41,252 nt of DNA from Flintibacter muris (GCF_943192995.1 NZ_CALPCP010000030.1:1-41252), one strand, 5' to 3'. Positions 31,389-39,964 are shown, counted from the first letter of the stretch. Translations and numbers: made by a program. The notes: generated from the sequence alone by a model not told the origin.

Positions 31389-32081
31389 TCACACCAGCTT
31401 GGCGCCGTTGACCTTGACGCCGGGGCCCATGGTGGAGGCCACAGTACAGCTCTTGATATACTGGCCCTTGGCGGCAGCGGGCTTGGCCTTGATGATGGCG
31501 CCCATGAGGGCGGAGAAGTTCTCGCTCAGCTTCTCGGGGCCGAAGGACACCTTGCCAATGGGGCAGTGGATAATGTTGGTCTTGTCCAGGCGGTACTCCA
31601 CCTTACCGGCCTTGATCTCGTTGACGGCCTTGGTCACGTCCATGGTGACGGTGCCGGCCTTGGGGGAGGGCATCAGGCCCTTGGGGCCCAGCACCTTACC
31701 CAGACGGCCCACTACGCCCATCATGTCGGGCGTGGCGACCACAACATCAAAGTCGAACCAGTTTTCCTTCTGGATCTTCTCCACCAGGTCCATCTCGCCT
31801 ACAAAGTCGGCACCGGCCTCACGGGCCTCGTCAGCCTTGGCGGCCTTGGCGAAGACCAGCACACGCTGGGTCTTGCCGGTGCCGTGGGGCAGGACGATAG
31901 CGCCGCGGACCTGCTGGTCGGCGTGACGGGAATCGACGCCCAGCTTCACGTGGAGCTCCACTGTCTCGTCGAACTTGGCGGTGGCGGTGTCCACCACCAG
32001 CTTCATGGCGTCAGCGGTGTCGTACAGAGCGTTCTTGTCAATCTTCTTGACGCTCTCCTTGTATTTCTTTCCTCTAAACAT
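31389..32081 (-). CDS. rplA: 50S ribosomal protein L1
   Basis: A 230-residue ribosomal protein L1, part of the L1 stalk near the E site, and in many bacteria a repressor of its own mRNA. Motifs: [20 protein letters not shown] at the N-terminus, [20 protein letters not shown], and [21 protein letters not shown], the L1 signature. AGGAGGG lies 8 bases before the ATG. It follows rplK after 13 bases. Confidence 0.97.
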   Translation of the reverse strand: MFRGKKYKESVKKIDKNALYDTADAMKLVVDTATAKFDETVELHVKLGVDSRHADQQVRGAIVLPHGTGKTQRVLVFAKAAKADEAREAGADFVGEMDLVEKIQKENWFDFDVVVATPDMMGVVGRLGKVLGPKGLMPSPKAGTVTMDVTKAVNEIKAGKVEYRLDKTNIIHCPIGKVSFGPEKLSENFSALMGAIIKAKPAAAKGQYIKSCTVASTMGPGVKVNGAKLV

Positions 32082-32094
32082 TCCTGAACCCTCC

Positions 32095-32520
32095 TTAGTC
32101 GCCCACCAGGATGCCCATGGAGCGGGCAGTGCCGGCGATCATGCTCATAGCGGCTTCGATGGAGGCGGCGTTCAGATCGGGCATCTTGGTTTCGGCGATC
32201 TTGCGCACGTCCTCCTTGCTGATGGTGGCGACCTTGTTCTTGTTGGGCACGCCGGAGGCCTTGTCAATACCGCAGGCCTTCTTAATCAGTACGGGAGCGG
32301 GGGGAGTTTTGGTGATAAAGGTGAAGGAGCGGTCGGCATAGACGGTGATGATAACGGGGATAATCAAGCCCACGTCGTTCTTGGTCCGCTCATTGAACTC
32401 CTTGGTAAAGGCGGCGATATTAACGCCGTGCTGGCCCAGGGCGGGGCCCACCGGGGGGGCGGGAGTCGCCTTGCCGGCGGGAATCTGCAATTTTACGTAT
32501 CCAGTTACTTTCTGTGCCAC
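32095..32520 (-). CDS. rplK: 50S ribosomal protein L11
   Basis: A 141-residue L11 of the GTPase-associated centre ([39 protein letters not shown], then [20 protein letters not shown] at the C-terminus). The start is GTG 32520, seven bases after GGAGGTG; the open frame extends upstream through a repeat, but that part is not L11. The 168 bases between nusG and this gene hold a large palindromic repeat. Confidence 0.96.
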   Translation of the reverse strand: MAQKVTGYVKLQIPAGKATPAPPVGPALGQHGVNIAAFTKEFNERTKNDVGLIIPVIITVYADRSFTFITKTPPAPVLIKKACGIDKASGVPNKNKVATISKEDVRKIAETKMPDLNAASIEAAMSMIAGTARSMGILVGD

Positions 32521-32595
32521 GAAAGAGCACCTCCATTTGAAAATGTGGTAGTTTGGCGGAATCCGGGGATTCCTCCCACTGTTGGGGTCCTGTTT

Positions 32596-32673
32596 TGTAG
32601 GGCGCGACGACCCCGGCGCGCCGTTTTGAAACAACCCGGATTATGACGGCGCGCCGAGTCGTCGCGCCCTACA
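32596..32673. repeat. dispersed palindromic repeat, family B, inside a ribosomal protein operon
   Basis: A 78-bp near-palindrome. Outer arms are TGTAGGGCGCGACGAC (32596-32611) and GTCGTCGCGCCCTACA (32658-32673); inner arms contain CGGCGCGCCG on both sides of a short central spacer. In the transcript from nusG to rplK it would form a very stable hairpin. Confidence 0.75.
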
Positions 32674-32688
32674 CCGGACAGACCATTG

Positions 32689-33213
32689 TCACGCGTTCGC
32701 GGGTTCCACCTGGTCCAGCTCCAGCTCCACGGGGGTTTCGCGTCCAAACATGGACACCACCACCCGGACCTTGCCGTTGTCCAGGTCGATCTCGTCCACA
32801 GTGCCCAGGAAGGACTCCAGGGCGCCGTCGGTAATGCGCACGGTGTCGCCCAGCTCGTAGCTGACCACGACCTCCCGCTTTTCCACGCCCAGGGCGGCCA
32901 CATCGGCATCACTCAGGGGGATGGCCTTGTTGCCCTCACCCAGAAAGCCGGTGACCCCCCGGATGTTGCGCACCACATGCCAGGTCTCGTCGTTCATCAC
33001 CATCTTGACCAGGACATAGCCGGGGAACACCTTGCGCTCCACGTCCTTGGGGCCGCTGTCCGTAATCTCGGTGACTGTCTCCAGGGGGATGCTGATCTCG
33101 TGGATCAGCTCGTGCATGTTGCGGTTTTCGACATACTTCTCGATGGTGGCCTTTACCGTGTTCTCATAGCCGGAGTAGGTGTGGACCACGTACCAGTTCG
33201 CGTTGTCCGCCAT
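32689..33213 (-). CDS. nusG: transcription termination/antitermination protein NusG
   Basis: A 174-residue NusG. The N-terminal domain starts NWYVVHTYSGYENTVKATIE and includes FPGYVLVKMVMND; the C-terminal KOW domain is about 120-174 (LGDTVRITDGALESFLGTVD). It binds RNA polymerase and couples it to Rho or ribosomes. ATG 33213 is preceded by AAAGGGTG, which also carries the secE stop. Confidence 0.97.
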   Translation of the reverse strand: MADNANWYVVHTYSGYENTVKATIEKYVENRNMHELIHEISIPLETVTEITDSGPKDVERKVFPGYVLVKMVMNDETWHVVRNIRGVTGFLGEGNKAIPLSDADVAALGVEKREVVVSYELGDTVRITDGALESFLGTVDEIDLDNGKVRVVVSMFGRETPVELELDQVEPANA

Positions 33214-33218
33214 CCGCG

Positions 33219-33485
33219 TCACCCTTTAAACGCGCCGATGAGCAAACTGATCGCCTCGTTGGCCACAAAGTCGAACAGGGCGATAAAGATACCAACCACA
33301 ATCACGCAGGCAATGACGATCAGGGTATTGTTGATGGTCTGCTTGCGGGTGGGCCACTGGACCTTTTTCAGCTCGCTCTTCATGTCCCGGAACCACTTGC
33401 CCGCGCGGGCAAAGAAGCCGGGCTTGGCATTCTTGTCGGACTTCTTGTCCTTTTTGGCCTGGACGGCCTTTTCGTTTTCAGCCAT
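33219..33485 (-). CDS. secE: preprotein translocase subunit SecE
   Basis: An 88-residue SecE: a Lys-rich N-terminus, the conserved amphipathic stretch WFRDMKSELKKVQWPTRKQT, then one membrane span (TLIVIACVIVVGIFIALFDF). It clamps SecY in the protein channel. Single-span SecE is usual outside enterobacteria. No tRNA gene lies between rpmG and secE. Confidence 0.95.
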   Translation of the reverse strand: MAENEKAVQAKKDKKSDKNAKPGFFARAGKWFRDMKSELKKVQWPTRKQTINNTLIVIACVIVVGIFIALFDFVANEAISLLIGAFKG

Positions 33486-33524
33486 TACTAAACTTACCCT
33501 TCTTTCCTTATGGCCTTACGCCAA

Positions 33525-33692
33525 TCACTTCGTCTCATTGTGAACGGTGTGCTTCCTGCAGAAGGGGCAGTATTTGTTCAACTCCAGACGGTCAGGGGTA
33601 TTCTTCTTGTTCTTAAAGGTATTGTAGTTTCTCTGCTTGCACTCAGAGCACCGCAGGGTGATCTTGATGCGCGCGCCGGCCTTTGCTGCCAT
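33525..33692 (-). CDS. rpmG: 50S ribosomal protein L33
   Basis: A 55-residue L33 with the four zinc-binding cysteines (RCSECKQRN and YCPFCRKHT), i.e. the zinc-containing form. AAAGGAGGTG lies about 8 bases before ATG 33692. It is the first gene of an operon with secE, nusG, rplK and rplA, and has a leader of about 230 bases. Confidence 0.96.
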   Translation of the reverse strand: MAAKAGARIKITLRCSECKQRNYNTFKNKKNTPDRLELNKYCPFCRKHTVHNETK

Positions 33693-33747
33693 TTGTTCGG
33701 CACCTCCTTTTTTATTTGACAGACTTTTTTGATCCCGTTTTCCAAAC

Positions 33748-33787
33748 AAAAACGCCGGATACGGCCTGTCCATGCCGAAATCCAGCG
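33748..33787 (-). terminator. attenuator-like hairpin in the rpmG operon leader
   Basis: On the minus strand CGCTGGAT and CGGC pair with GCCG and ATCCGGCG (a small TT/T internal loop between), followed by TTTTTGTTTGG. This has the form of an intrinsic terminator but lies between the promoter at 33931-33959 and the first gene, with no gene upstream on that strand. Confidence 0.6.
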
Positions 33788-33930
33788 TTAAAGGGCGCAA
33801 TAACCCGCCCAAAAGCACGGTGGAAATTCGGCTGCTGCCTCCCTGTGTCCTGGCGATCAGGTGGAGGGGTCCGCACGGCGGACACCGTATCCGCGCACGA
33901 AAAATAAGCCCCTTTTCACAGGTATTGCCT

Positions 33931-33959
33931 ACTATATCACGCCTGTTCCCCGCCGTCAA
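33931..33959 (-). promoter_or_regulatory. promoter of the rpmG-secE-nusG-rplKA operon
   Basis: On the minus strand TTGACG (33959-33954), 17-base spacer, TATAGT (33936-33931). The only other feature between it and rpmG is the leader hairpin at 33748-33787. Confidence 0.7.
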
Positions 33960-34020
33960 GAGGTTTTTTGCCTTTTTCGTTAAAATTTTGTGAAGGTTGG
34001 GCCGGCTGGTGAAAATAGGT

Positions 34021-34049
34021 TTGCATTCCAAATACAGGTGTGGTATACT
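34021..34049 (+). promoter_or_regulatory. promoter of the CBS/CorC membrane protein gene
   Basis: TTGCAT (34021-34026), 17-base spacer, TATACT (34044-34049), with TGG just before the -10. The start near 34056 gives a leader of about 144 bases. Confidence 0.65.
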
Positions 34050-34055
34050 CCTGAT

Positions 34056-34199
34056 TCATAGCAATCTTCAAAATTGCAGCCGGCGGACCGCCGAAGGCGG
34101 CGGCAGGGACTGGCCCGTTTGTCAGGATTTTTGGCGTTTGCTATCAATATACCCCGTCTTCCGGCGGGGCAAACATAAAATTGGAGTGATTTCTTCCTT
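34056..34199 (+). other. structured 5' leader of the CBS/CorC gene
   Basis: Contains a CCGCC-GAA-GGCGG hairpin near 34090-34102 and a longer hairpin in which GTTTGC pairs with GCAAAC around an inner CCCCGTC/GGCGGGG stem (about 34136-34174). It ends 25 bases before the start codon. I could not match it to a known riboswitch consensus (M-box, yybP-ykoY, fluoride and cyclic-di-GMP were considered). Confidence 0.4.
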
Positions 34200-35456
34200 A
34201 TGGAAATAGACAGTACCAGCGTTGCTATGCTTATTACCCTGCTGATCCTGGTGGTCATGTCGGCCTATTTCTCCGCCACCGAGACCGCCTATACCTCCCT
34301 CAACCGCATCCGGCTGAAGACCCGGGCGGAAAACGGCAGCCGCCAGGCGGAGAAAACCCTGAAGCTGGCCGAGGAGTATGACAAGCTGCTGTCCACTATC
34401 CTTATTGGCAACAACATTGTCAACATCACCGCCACCACCGTGTCCACCGTGCTGTGTACCAGGTGGTTTCATCAGTACGGCCCCACCGTGGCTACGGTGG
34501 CCCTCACCGTTATCATCCTGATTTTCGGCGAGGTCACCCCCAAGAGCCTGGCCAAGGAGCGGCCGGAGGACTTTGCCATGTTCGCCCAGCCTCTGCTCAA
34601 GCTGCTGATGGTGGTGCTCACGCCGCTGAACTTTCTGTTCACCCAGTGGAAAAAGCTGATGAGCAAGGTCTTTCGGGCCAAAGGGGACGACGGTATCACC
34701 GAGGAGGAGCTGGTGGGCATGGTGGACCAGGCGGAGACCGAGGGCGGCCTGGACGAGCACGAGAGTGACCTGATCCGCAACGCCATTGAGTTTAACGACC
34801 TGGAAATCTCCGACCTGCTCACCCCCCGTGTGGACCTGACTGCCGCCGAGGAGAACAGCACCATGGAGGAGCTGGCCTCCCTCTTCGCCGAGACGGGCTA
34901 CTCCCGCATCCCCATCTACCACGAGACGGTGGACAACATTGTGGGTTTTGTCCACGAGAAGGACTTTTACGCCGCCCGGCACCGGGGCGAAACCCTGCTG
35001 TCCAACCTGAAATCCCCGGTGTTCTACACCACCGGCAATACCAAGGCCTTTGAGCTGCTGCGCATTTTGCAGAAAAACAAGGTCCACATGGCCGTGGTGG
35101 TGGATGAGTACGGCGGCACCCAGGGCATTGTCACCCTGGAGGACATTCTGGAGGAGCTGGTGGGCGAGATCTGGGATGAGCACGACGAGGTTATTGAGAT
35201 TTTTCAAAAACAGCCCGACGGCAGCTATCTGATTGCCTGTTCCGCCGATCTGGACGACATGTACGATCTGTTTCAGGTGAAGGGGAACTGCGACGCCGCC
35301 ACCGTCTCCGGCTGGGTGCTGGAGCAGGTGGGCAGAGTTCCCGAGGCCGGGGACACCTTCCAGGCCGAGAGGCTGGATGTCACCGTCACCCATGTGGAGC
35401 ACCGGCGGGTGCTGGAAATTCAAGTACGTGTTCTGGAGGACACCGAAGAGAAATAA
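34200..35456 (+). CDS. hemolysin C/CorC-family membrane protein with CBS pair
   Basis: A 418-residue protein. The DUF21/CNNM-type membrane domain is about 1-140 ([20 protein letters not shown] near the start; [17 protein letters not shown]). Two CBS domains follow (about 200-320; [19 protein letters not shown] and [20 protein letters not shown]), then a C-terminal CorC/HlyC transporter-associated domain to about 415. Relatives are linked to magnesium or cobalt export and to ion-stress survival. GGAGTG lies about 10 bases before ATG 34200. The long structured leader suggests RNA-level control. Confidence 0.9.
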   Translation: MEIDSTSVAMLITLLILVVMSAYFSATETAYTSLNRIRLKTRAENGSRQAEKTLKLAEEYDKLLSTILIGNNIVNITATTVSTVLCTRWFHQYGPTVATVALTVIILIFGEVTPKSLAKERPEDFAMFAQPLLKLLMVVLTPLNFLFTQWKKLMSKVFRAKGDDGITEEELVGMVDQAETEGGLDEHESDLIRNAIEFNDLEISDLLTPRVDLTAAEENSTMEELASLFAETGYSRIPIYHETVDNIVGFVHEKDFYAARHRGETLLSNLKSPVFYTTGNTKAFELLRILQKNKVHMAVVVDEYGGTQGIVTLEDILEELVGEIWDEHDEVIEIFQKQPDGSYLIACSADLDDMYDLFQVKGNCDAATVSGWVLEQVGRVPEAGDTFQAERLDVTVTHVEHRRVLEIQVRVLEDTEEK

Positions 35457-35460
35457 GCCC

Positions 35461-35487
35461 AGGCCCCCGTCTGTTGGACGGGGGCCT
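35461..35487. terminator. shared terminator between convergent genes
   Basis: An 11-bp perfect stem AGGCCCCCGTC / GACGGGGGCCT with loop TGTTG. The plus-strand tail is GTTGTTCTCATTT, the minus-strand tail GGGCTTATTTCTC. It serves the CorC-like gene and probably the M42 operon. Confidence 0.7.
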
Positions 35488-35498
35488 GTTGTTCTCAT

Positions 35499-36485
35499 TT
35501 ATCTCTGGACAAAGGCGGCCAGCAGCTGTACGCAGGCCTGGGCGTCCTCCAGGTCCGCCGTCTCCGCCGGGGTGTGGATATACCGGCAGGGGATGGAGAC
35601 GCCCCCTGTTTTTACCCCGCAGCGGGTGTTCTGGATGGCCCCGGCGTCGGTCCCTCCCCCGCGCAGAATATCCCGCTGGACGGGAATGTTCCGGGCTTGG
35701 GCAGTTTCCTCCAGCTTTGCCACCACCTCCGGGTGGCAGATGACAGAGGAGTCCATCACCTTTACCGCCGCTCCTGCGCCCAGCCGGGTGGTGCCGTTCT
35801 TTTCAGAACCGGGGGTGTCGTCCACATCTGTGACATCCACCGCAATGCCAATATCCGGTTCCACCCACCAGGAGGCGGTTCTGGCCCCCCGCAGGCCCAC
35901 CTCCTCCTGGACGGTGAAGACCATACACAGGTTGCAGGCGGGCTTCCTGATCTGCTCCAGGGTGCGCAGAAGGACGGCGCAGGCGAGACGGTCATCCAGA
36001 TAGGGGCCGGTCACCCGGCTCCCCTGGACCCGGATTGGGACGTCATAGACGCAGGTGTCCCCCACCTGGACCAGCTTTTTGGCCTCTTCCCCGTCTCTGG
36101 CGCCGATATCAATAAAGCACTCGTCCAGCTTCAGCTTGCCAAAATCGGCCTTCTCCTCCGGGACAAACACACCCTTGACGCCGTTTTTGAACCGCACCGC
36201 GCTGTAAGCCGCCTCCTTGGGAGAGATACCTCCCAAACGGCCCGCCCGGAGAAAGCCCTCCTTCTCAATGTGGGTGACGATAAAGCCGATAGCGTCCATG
36301 TGGGCGGCCAACATCACCAGGGGGCCCTCCCCCTTTTTGCGGACAATCAGGTTGCCCAGGGTGTCGGTTATCACCTCATCCCCATAGGGCTTGGCCAGCT
36401 CTTCAATCTTCTCCCGGACGCCCCCCTCGTCCCCGGAGGGGCCGTGGGTCTGGTTCAGGGCCTGTAAAATGTCAATCAGTTCCAT
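35499..36485 (-). CDS. M42-family metallopeptidase (third gene of its kind in the operon)
   Basis: A 328-residue di-metal aminopeptidase of the M42 (glutamyl/PepA-like, TET) family, related to endoglucanases by misannotation only. Metal and catalytic residues are in MLAAHMDAIGF, GPYLDDRLACA, TVQEEVGLRGA, AVDVTDVDDTPG and RYIHTPAE. GGAGG lies 5 bases before ATG 36485; the longer frame to 36539 runs into the upstream gene. These cytoplasmic enzymes trim short peptides from the N-terminus, often as 12-subunit cages. It lies 10 bases after the DUF4253 gene and ends the operon. Confidence 0.92.
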   Translation of the reverse strand: MELIDILQALNQTHGPSGDEGGVREKIEELAKPYGDEVITDTLGNLIVRKKGEGPLVMLAAHMDAIGFIVTHIEKEGFLRAGRLGGISPKEAAYSAVRFKNGVKGVFVPEEKADFGKLKLDECFIDIGARDGEEAKKLVQVGDTCVYDVPIRVQGSRVTGPYLDDRLACAVLLRTLEQIRKPACNLCMVFTVQEEVGLRGARTASWWVEPDIGIAVDVTDVDDTPGSEKNGTTRLGAGAAVKVMDSSVICHPEVVAKLEETAQARNIPVQRDILRGGGTDAGAIQNTRCGVKTGGVSIPCRYIHTPAETADLEDAQACVQLLAAFVQR

Positions 36486-36495
36486 AAAACCTCCA

Positions 36496-37248
36496 TCAAT
36501 CCCACCAGAAGTACCAATAATTCGATTTCGCCAGCCCATCGGCCAGCGTGCCTATCGTGCCGACGCCCTGCTCTACGATGTCAGCGCAGAAGAAATACTG
36601 CTCCAGCGCCACTTCCATGGCCTTCTCCTGGGGCACCGGGGCGGGGAGAGCGTATTCCAAAACGTCGGCAGACATGACCGCCGGCACTGCACCGTACTGC
36701 TCAAACCAGTACTTGGCCGCCGCCCTCTGCTCCTCCGGCGAAGGGCACTCGTTCCACCCGCCGAAGGGCAGATAAGCAAAGACCTCCCAGGGCGCCCTCA
36801 CCGGAAGCTCCGCCAGCACCGCGGGCTGAACCTGTCCCCGGTAATCTGTCAGGCTGAGGAACTCGGTAATCTTCTGTCCCTTGGACATATCTCCACCCAT
36901 CACTTCATTCAAATGCTCCGTCAGCTCCTCCTGGCTGAGGTCCTCGCACCACCCCTCCCGGGCATCCGCCTCGAAGCGGCGGAGCATTGCTTTGCCGTCC
37001 TCAATGGGGATGTTGGCCATCTCCTGACGGAAAGCTTCCAGATCGCCGAACATTTGGGCCATATTGCCCCACTCGTCCAGCACCAGCAGGATTGGGGTGA
37101 AGCCCTCCCGCTTCCCCCGCTCCGCGGCCTCGTGGTAAGCGGTCATAATGGAGGCGGTGTCCTTCCGGGGCGGCAGATAGGTGCAGGGACAGCCCAGGGC
37201 CTGCTCCAACTGCTTTGCCTGTTCTTCAAAGGTCAGTTTTTCGCTCAT
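36496..37248 (-). CDS. DUF4253 domain protein
   Basis: A 250-residue cytoplasmic protein. The C-terminal 100 residues match DUF4253 well: LPFGGWNECPSPEEQRAAAKYW, YALPAPVPQEKAMEVALEQY, FCADIVEQGVGTI, and the characteristic ending NYWYFWWD. The N-terminal part (about 1-130) is a weaker match, with PILLVLDEWGNM. The function is not known; members are often found beside other small proteins that look like toxin immunity proteins. ATG 37248 is preferred over an upstream GTG for its spacing to AGAGTGA. It stands between M42 peptidase genes. Confidence 0.82.
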   Translation of the reverse strand: MSEKLTFEEQAKQLEQALGCPCTYLPPRKDTASIMTAYHEAAERGKREGFTPILLVLDEWGNMAQMFGDLEAFRQEMANIPIEDGKAMLRRFEADAREGWCEDLSQEELTEHLNEVMGGDMSKGQKITEFLSLTDYRGQVQPAVLAELPVRAPWEVFAYLPFGGWNECPSPEEQRAAAKYWFEQYGAVPAVMSADVLEYALPAPVPQEKAMEVALEQYFFCADIVEQGVGTIGTLADGLAKSNYWYFWWD

Positions 37249-37302
37249 AACGCTCACTCTCTTTCTATCTATACATAAAATTTAAAATTGCGGACCTTTT
37301 TT

Positions 37303-37371
37303 TGCAGGGCGTGACCACTGGGCACACCGCAAACTCGATCAGGCGGCGCGCCGAGGTCGTCGCGCCCTACA
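37303..37371. repeat. dispersed palindromic repeat, family B, diverged left arm
   Basis: The left end TGCAGGGCGTGACC is degenerate; the right end GGCGGCGCGCCGAGGTCGTC then GCGCCCTACA agrees closely with the unit at 32596-32673. It lies between the 131-residue gene and the DUF4253 gene. Confidence 0.6.
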
Positions 37372-37404
37372 GATGGTGCGCATTTTGATGCTTGTTGTAA
37401 AACG

Positions 37405-37800
37405 TTACATTACATGCACATCAAGGAAGACGGGCCGCAGGCCATCTCCCTCATAGAAAAAGTCCATTTGCAGGGTCATGTCGGTCAGCTCACCACCCGA
37501 GGCCAGGTCATAGTCCGCGTGAAACCCCCTGCCATCATCGAACCAATGGTAAAAATTCAGTTGTTGGTAGCAAGGGTTTGTGGGGATGGTCACTCGCTCC
37601 TCGGTCCAGTGGTCAATGGGCGGGGTTTGCTCCCACCCCCACATCTGAAAAACCTCCGCAACATTGTCGCCCAAGGGTTTCGGTATCCCATCGCCCAGCT
37701 CCGCCAGCTTGGGAATATCGTCGTAACGCTCCTCCGCCAGAGCGTCCACCACCTGTTTCAAAATTTCGATTGCTTTTTGCTCCGCAGTCTGTCTGTCCAT
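37405..37800 (-). CDS. unknown 131-residue protein, DUF7668/immunity-like
   Basis: A small acidic cytoplasmic protein (AEQKAIEILKQVVDALAEER, FQMWGWEQTPPIDHW, YDLASGGELTDMTLQMDFFY, ending VFLDVHVM). The middle and C-terminal parts recall DUF7668-like or polymorphic-toxin immunity proteins, but I am not certain. GAGGG lies about 6 bases before ATG 37800, and the start is only two bases after the stop of the upstream M42 gene, so it is translated with it. Confidence 0.7.
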   Translation of the reverse strand: MDRQTAEQKAIEILKQVVDALAEERYDDIPKLAELGDGIPKPLGDNVAEVFQMWGWEQTPPIDHWTEERVTIPTNPCYQQLNFYHWFDDGRGFHADYDLASGGELTDMTLQMDFFYEGDGLRPVFLDVHVM

Positions 37801-37802
37801 CT

Positions 37803-38837
37803 TTATCCCTCGTCCAGCCGCTGGGCCATCTCGGCCAGAAACAGCCGGGTCAGCTTCAGCATATTTTCAAAGTCGGCCACGCTGCCCACGCTGGCGGGGG
37901 CGTGGAGGTATCGGGTCGCGGCGGACATGGCGGCCACCCTCACCCCGGCCTTGGTGCGCTGGATGGTACGGGCATCGTTGCCGCCGGCGATATACTCCTT
38001 GGTCTGCCAGGGAATGCCGTTCTCTTCGGATAGGCGGCGTAATGTCTCAAAGAGCTCCCGGTCGTAGATGGTGGAGCCGTCCATGTAGGAGATCACCGGC
38101 CCCTTTCCGGGGGCACACACCCGGCGGTGGTCCTCCACGCCGGGCAGGTCGGCGGCGGTGGTGGTCTCCAGCACCAGGGCGACTTCCGGCATCACCGAGA
38201 AGGCCGCCCCGAAGGCTCCCCGGGTGCCCACCTCCTCCTGGGCGGTGAAGGCGAAGACCACATCCAGGGGCAGCTCCTCCTCCAGCAGCTTAAGCATGAC
38301 GGCACAGCCCACCCGGTCGTCAATGGCCCTGGCCTTGAACAGGCCGTCCCCAAACTCCTCCGGCTGGCAGACAAAGGCGCCGTAGTCCCCCAGCTCCACC
38401 AGCTTTTCGGCGGCGGCCTCATCCTTGGCCCCAATGTCAATATAGAGCGATTCGGTTTTGGGCGCCTTTTTCCGCTCCTCTTTGGTAGTCAGGTGGATGG
38501 CTTTCAGGCCAATGACCCCAGGAACCTTGTTGTGCCCAATGACCACCGGCTTGCCGATTGCTACCCGCCGGTCCACCCCGCCCACAAAGTCGAATTTGAG
38601 AAAGCCCTCGTCAGTGATGCGGGTGACAATCACCCCCACCTCGTCCATGTGGGCGCAGAGCATCAGCTTGTTTCCGGTGGACTTTTTGCCCTTTTTAAAG
38701 GCAATCAGGTTTCCAATGGTGTCGGTATGGAAGTGGGCGGCGTGGGGCGTAATCCGGCTGACCAGATAGCGGCGCACCTCATCTTCCTCACCGGACACGC
38801 CGTTGAGGCGGCACAGTTCTTTTAAGGTGCTCAGCAT
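37803..38837 (-). CDS. M42-family metallopeptidase (second gene)
   Basis: A 344-residue M42 aminopeptidase. Key motifs: LCAHMDEVGVI, KARAIDDRVGCAVM, FTAQEEVGTRGAFGA (the Glu base of the active site), LVLETTTAADLPG and RYLHAPASV. All expected ligands are present. The start overlaps the end of the preceding M42 gene by 7 bases. It is one of three divergent paralogues here, so they may form mixed or separate cages with different specificities. Confidence 0.93.
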   Translation of the reverse strand: MLSTLKELCRLNGVSGEEDEVRRYLVSRITPHAAHFHTDTIGNLIAFKKGKKSTGNKLMLCAHMDEVGVIVTRITDEGFLKFDFVGGVDRRVAIGKPVVIGHNKVPGVIGLKAIHLTTKEERKKAPKTESLYIDIGAKDEAAAEKLVELGDYGAFVCQPEEFGDGLFKARAIDDRVGCAVMLKLLEEELPLDVVFAFTAQEEVGTRGAFGAAFSVMPEVALVLETTTAADLPGVEDHRRVCAPGKGPVISYMDGSTIYDRELFETLRRLSEENGIPWQTKEYIAGGNDARTIQRTKAGVRVAAMSAATRYLHAPASVGSVADFENMLKLTRLFLAEMAQRLDEG

Positions 38838-39868
38838 GTCTCTTCCTCCTCTCCCAAGCTCTCCACAAAGGCGGCCAGCAGTTGGGCCGTGGCCTCCAGG
38901 TCCTTCTTGCTCACCACCTCCAGCGGGGTGTGCATATACCGCTCCGGGATGGACAGCACCGCCGTGGCCACCCCCTCCCGGCTAACCTGGATGGGCCAGG
39001 CGTTGGTGCCGCTGGAGCCGGACATGACCTCAATCTGAACGGGCATGTCCCCCTCCTCTGCCAGCTCCTTGAGCCGGCCTGACAGGGAGCGGGCGCAGTT
39101 GGGCCCCACCCCGATGACCGGCCCGCCCCCCAGCTTGAAGGTCTCGTGTTTGGAGGCGTCCGGGCTGTCCCCGTGGGTGACGTCCACCGCCACGCACAGG
39201 TTGGGGGTGATCTCATAGGCGGCGGTGACGGCCCCGGTACTGTGGGTCTCCTCCTGGGTGGAGCCCAGGACGTATAAATCCACGCTCAGTTCCTTGCCTT
39301 GCAGCCGCTCCAGCACGTCCAGCAGAACGGCAAAGCCCGCCCGGTCGTCCAGGGCCTTGCCGCACAGCAGCTCCTCTCCCAGGGGGGCACAGCCTCCTCG
39401 GTAGGTGGCGGGGGTGCCAACCGGGATGCGCTGTTTCGCTGCCTCCTGAGACAGGCCCACATCGATATACAGATCCTTGATAGGCAGGGACTTGTCCATA
39501 TCCTCCGCCGTTTGGACGTGGGGGGGCAGGCAGGCCACCACCCCGTGGACCGGCGGCTCGGTGAGCAGGACCACCTCCCGGTCAGGGAGCATCCGGGGGT
39601 CCACTCCGCCCAGGGGGGCGAAGCGGAGGAAGCCCTCCTCGCGGCCGGTGACAATCAGGCCGATTTCATCCAGGTGGGCATCCAGCAGCAGCCGTGGGGC
39701 GTTCTCCCTGCCGCACCGGCGCACCCCAACCACGCTGCCCAGCCGGGTGGTGTATACCTCGTCCGCCAGAGGGCGCAGCAACTCCGCCGCCGCCTTCGCA
39801 ACGCTTTCTTCAAAGCCGCTGGGCCCGGACAGGGTACACAGGCGGCTCAATGTCTGTTCATAGTTCAA
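38831..39868 (-). CDS. M42-family metallopeptidase (first gene)
   Basis: A 345-residue M42 aminopeptidase. Motifs: LDAHLDEIGLIV, CGKALDDRAGFAV, STQEETHSTGAVTA, AVDVTHGDSPDAS and RYMHTPLEV. Compared with the other two copies, the loop after the catalytic Glu pair is THSTG, not VGxRG, so specificity probably differs. The start is TTG 39868, eight bases after GGAGGT; the nearby ATG is out of frame. It is the first gene of the operon. Confidence 0.92.
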   Translation of the reverse strand: MNYEQTLSRLCTLSGPSGFEESVAKAAAELLRPLADEVYTTRLGSVVGVRRCGRENAPRLLLDAHLDEIGLIVTGREEGFLRFAPLGGVDPRMLPDREVVLLTEPPVHGVVACLPPHVQTAEDMDKSLPIKDLYIDVGLSQEAAKQRIPVGTPATYRGGCAPLGEELLCGKALDDRAGFAVLLDVLERLQGKELSVDLYVLGSTQEETHSTGAVTAAYEITPNLCVAVDVTHGDSPDASKHETFKLGGGPVIGVGPNCARSLSGRLKELAEEGDMPVQIEVMSGSSGTNAWPIQVSREGVATAVLSIPERYMHTPLEVVSKKDLEATAQLLAAFVESLGEEEETC

Positions 39869-39913
39869 GTCGGAAGACCTCCGTTTCTCACTTTAGCGTT
39901 CCAGGATATTCTT

Positions 39914-39942
39914 ATCTTAATACGAAACAGCCCCAGAAGCAA
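39914..39942 (-). promoter_or_regulatory. candidate promoter of the M42 operon
   Basis: On the minus strand TTGCTT (39942-39937), 17-base spacer, TAAGAT (39919-39914), about 45 bases before the TTG start. Confidence 0.45.
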
Positions 39943-39964
39943 GCACAGAAATCAATTTTGACGC

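Noticed and set aside
33486..33524. tRNA gene between rpmG and secE
   Set aside because: The gap is 39 bases, too short for a tRNA, and no tRNA-like fold is seen there or elsewhere in the window.
33693..34031. Long N-terminal extension of L33
   Set aside because: L33 is 55 residues and its start at 33692 has a strong ribosome binding site; the extension covers the leader, hairpin and promoter.
34056..34199. Known metal or nucleotide riboswitch before the CorC-like gene
   Set aside because: No consensus of M-box, yybP-ykoY, fluoride or cyclic-di-GMP classes could be matched by eye; kept only as a structured leader.
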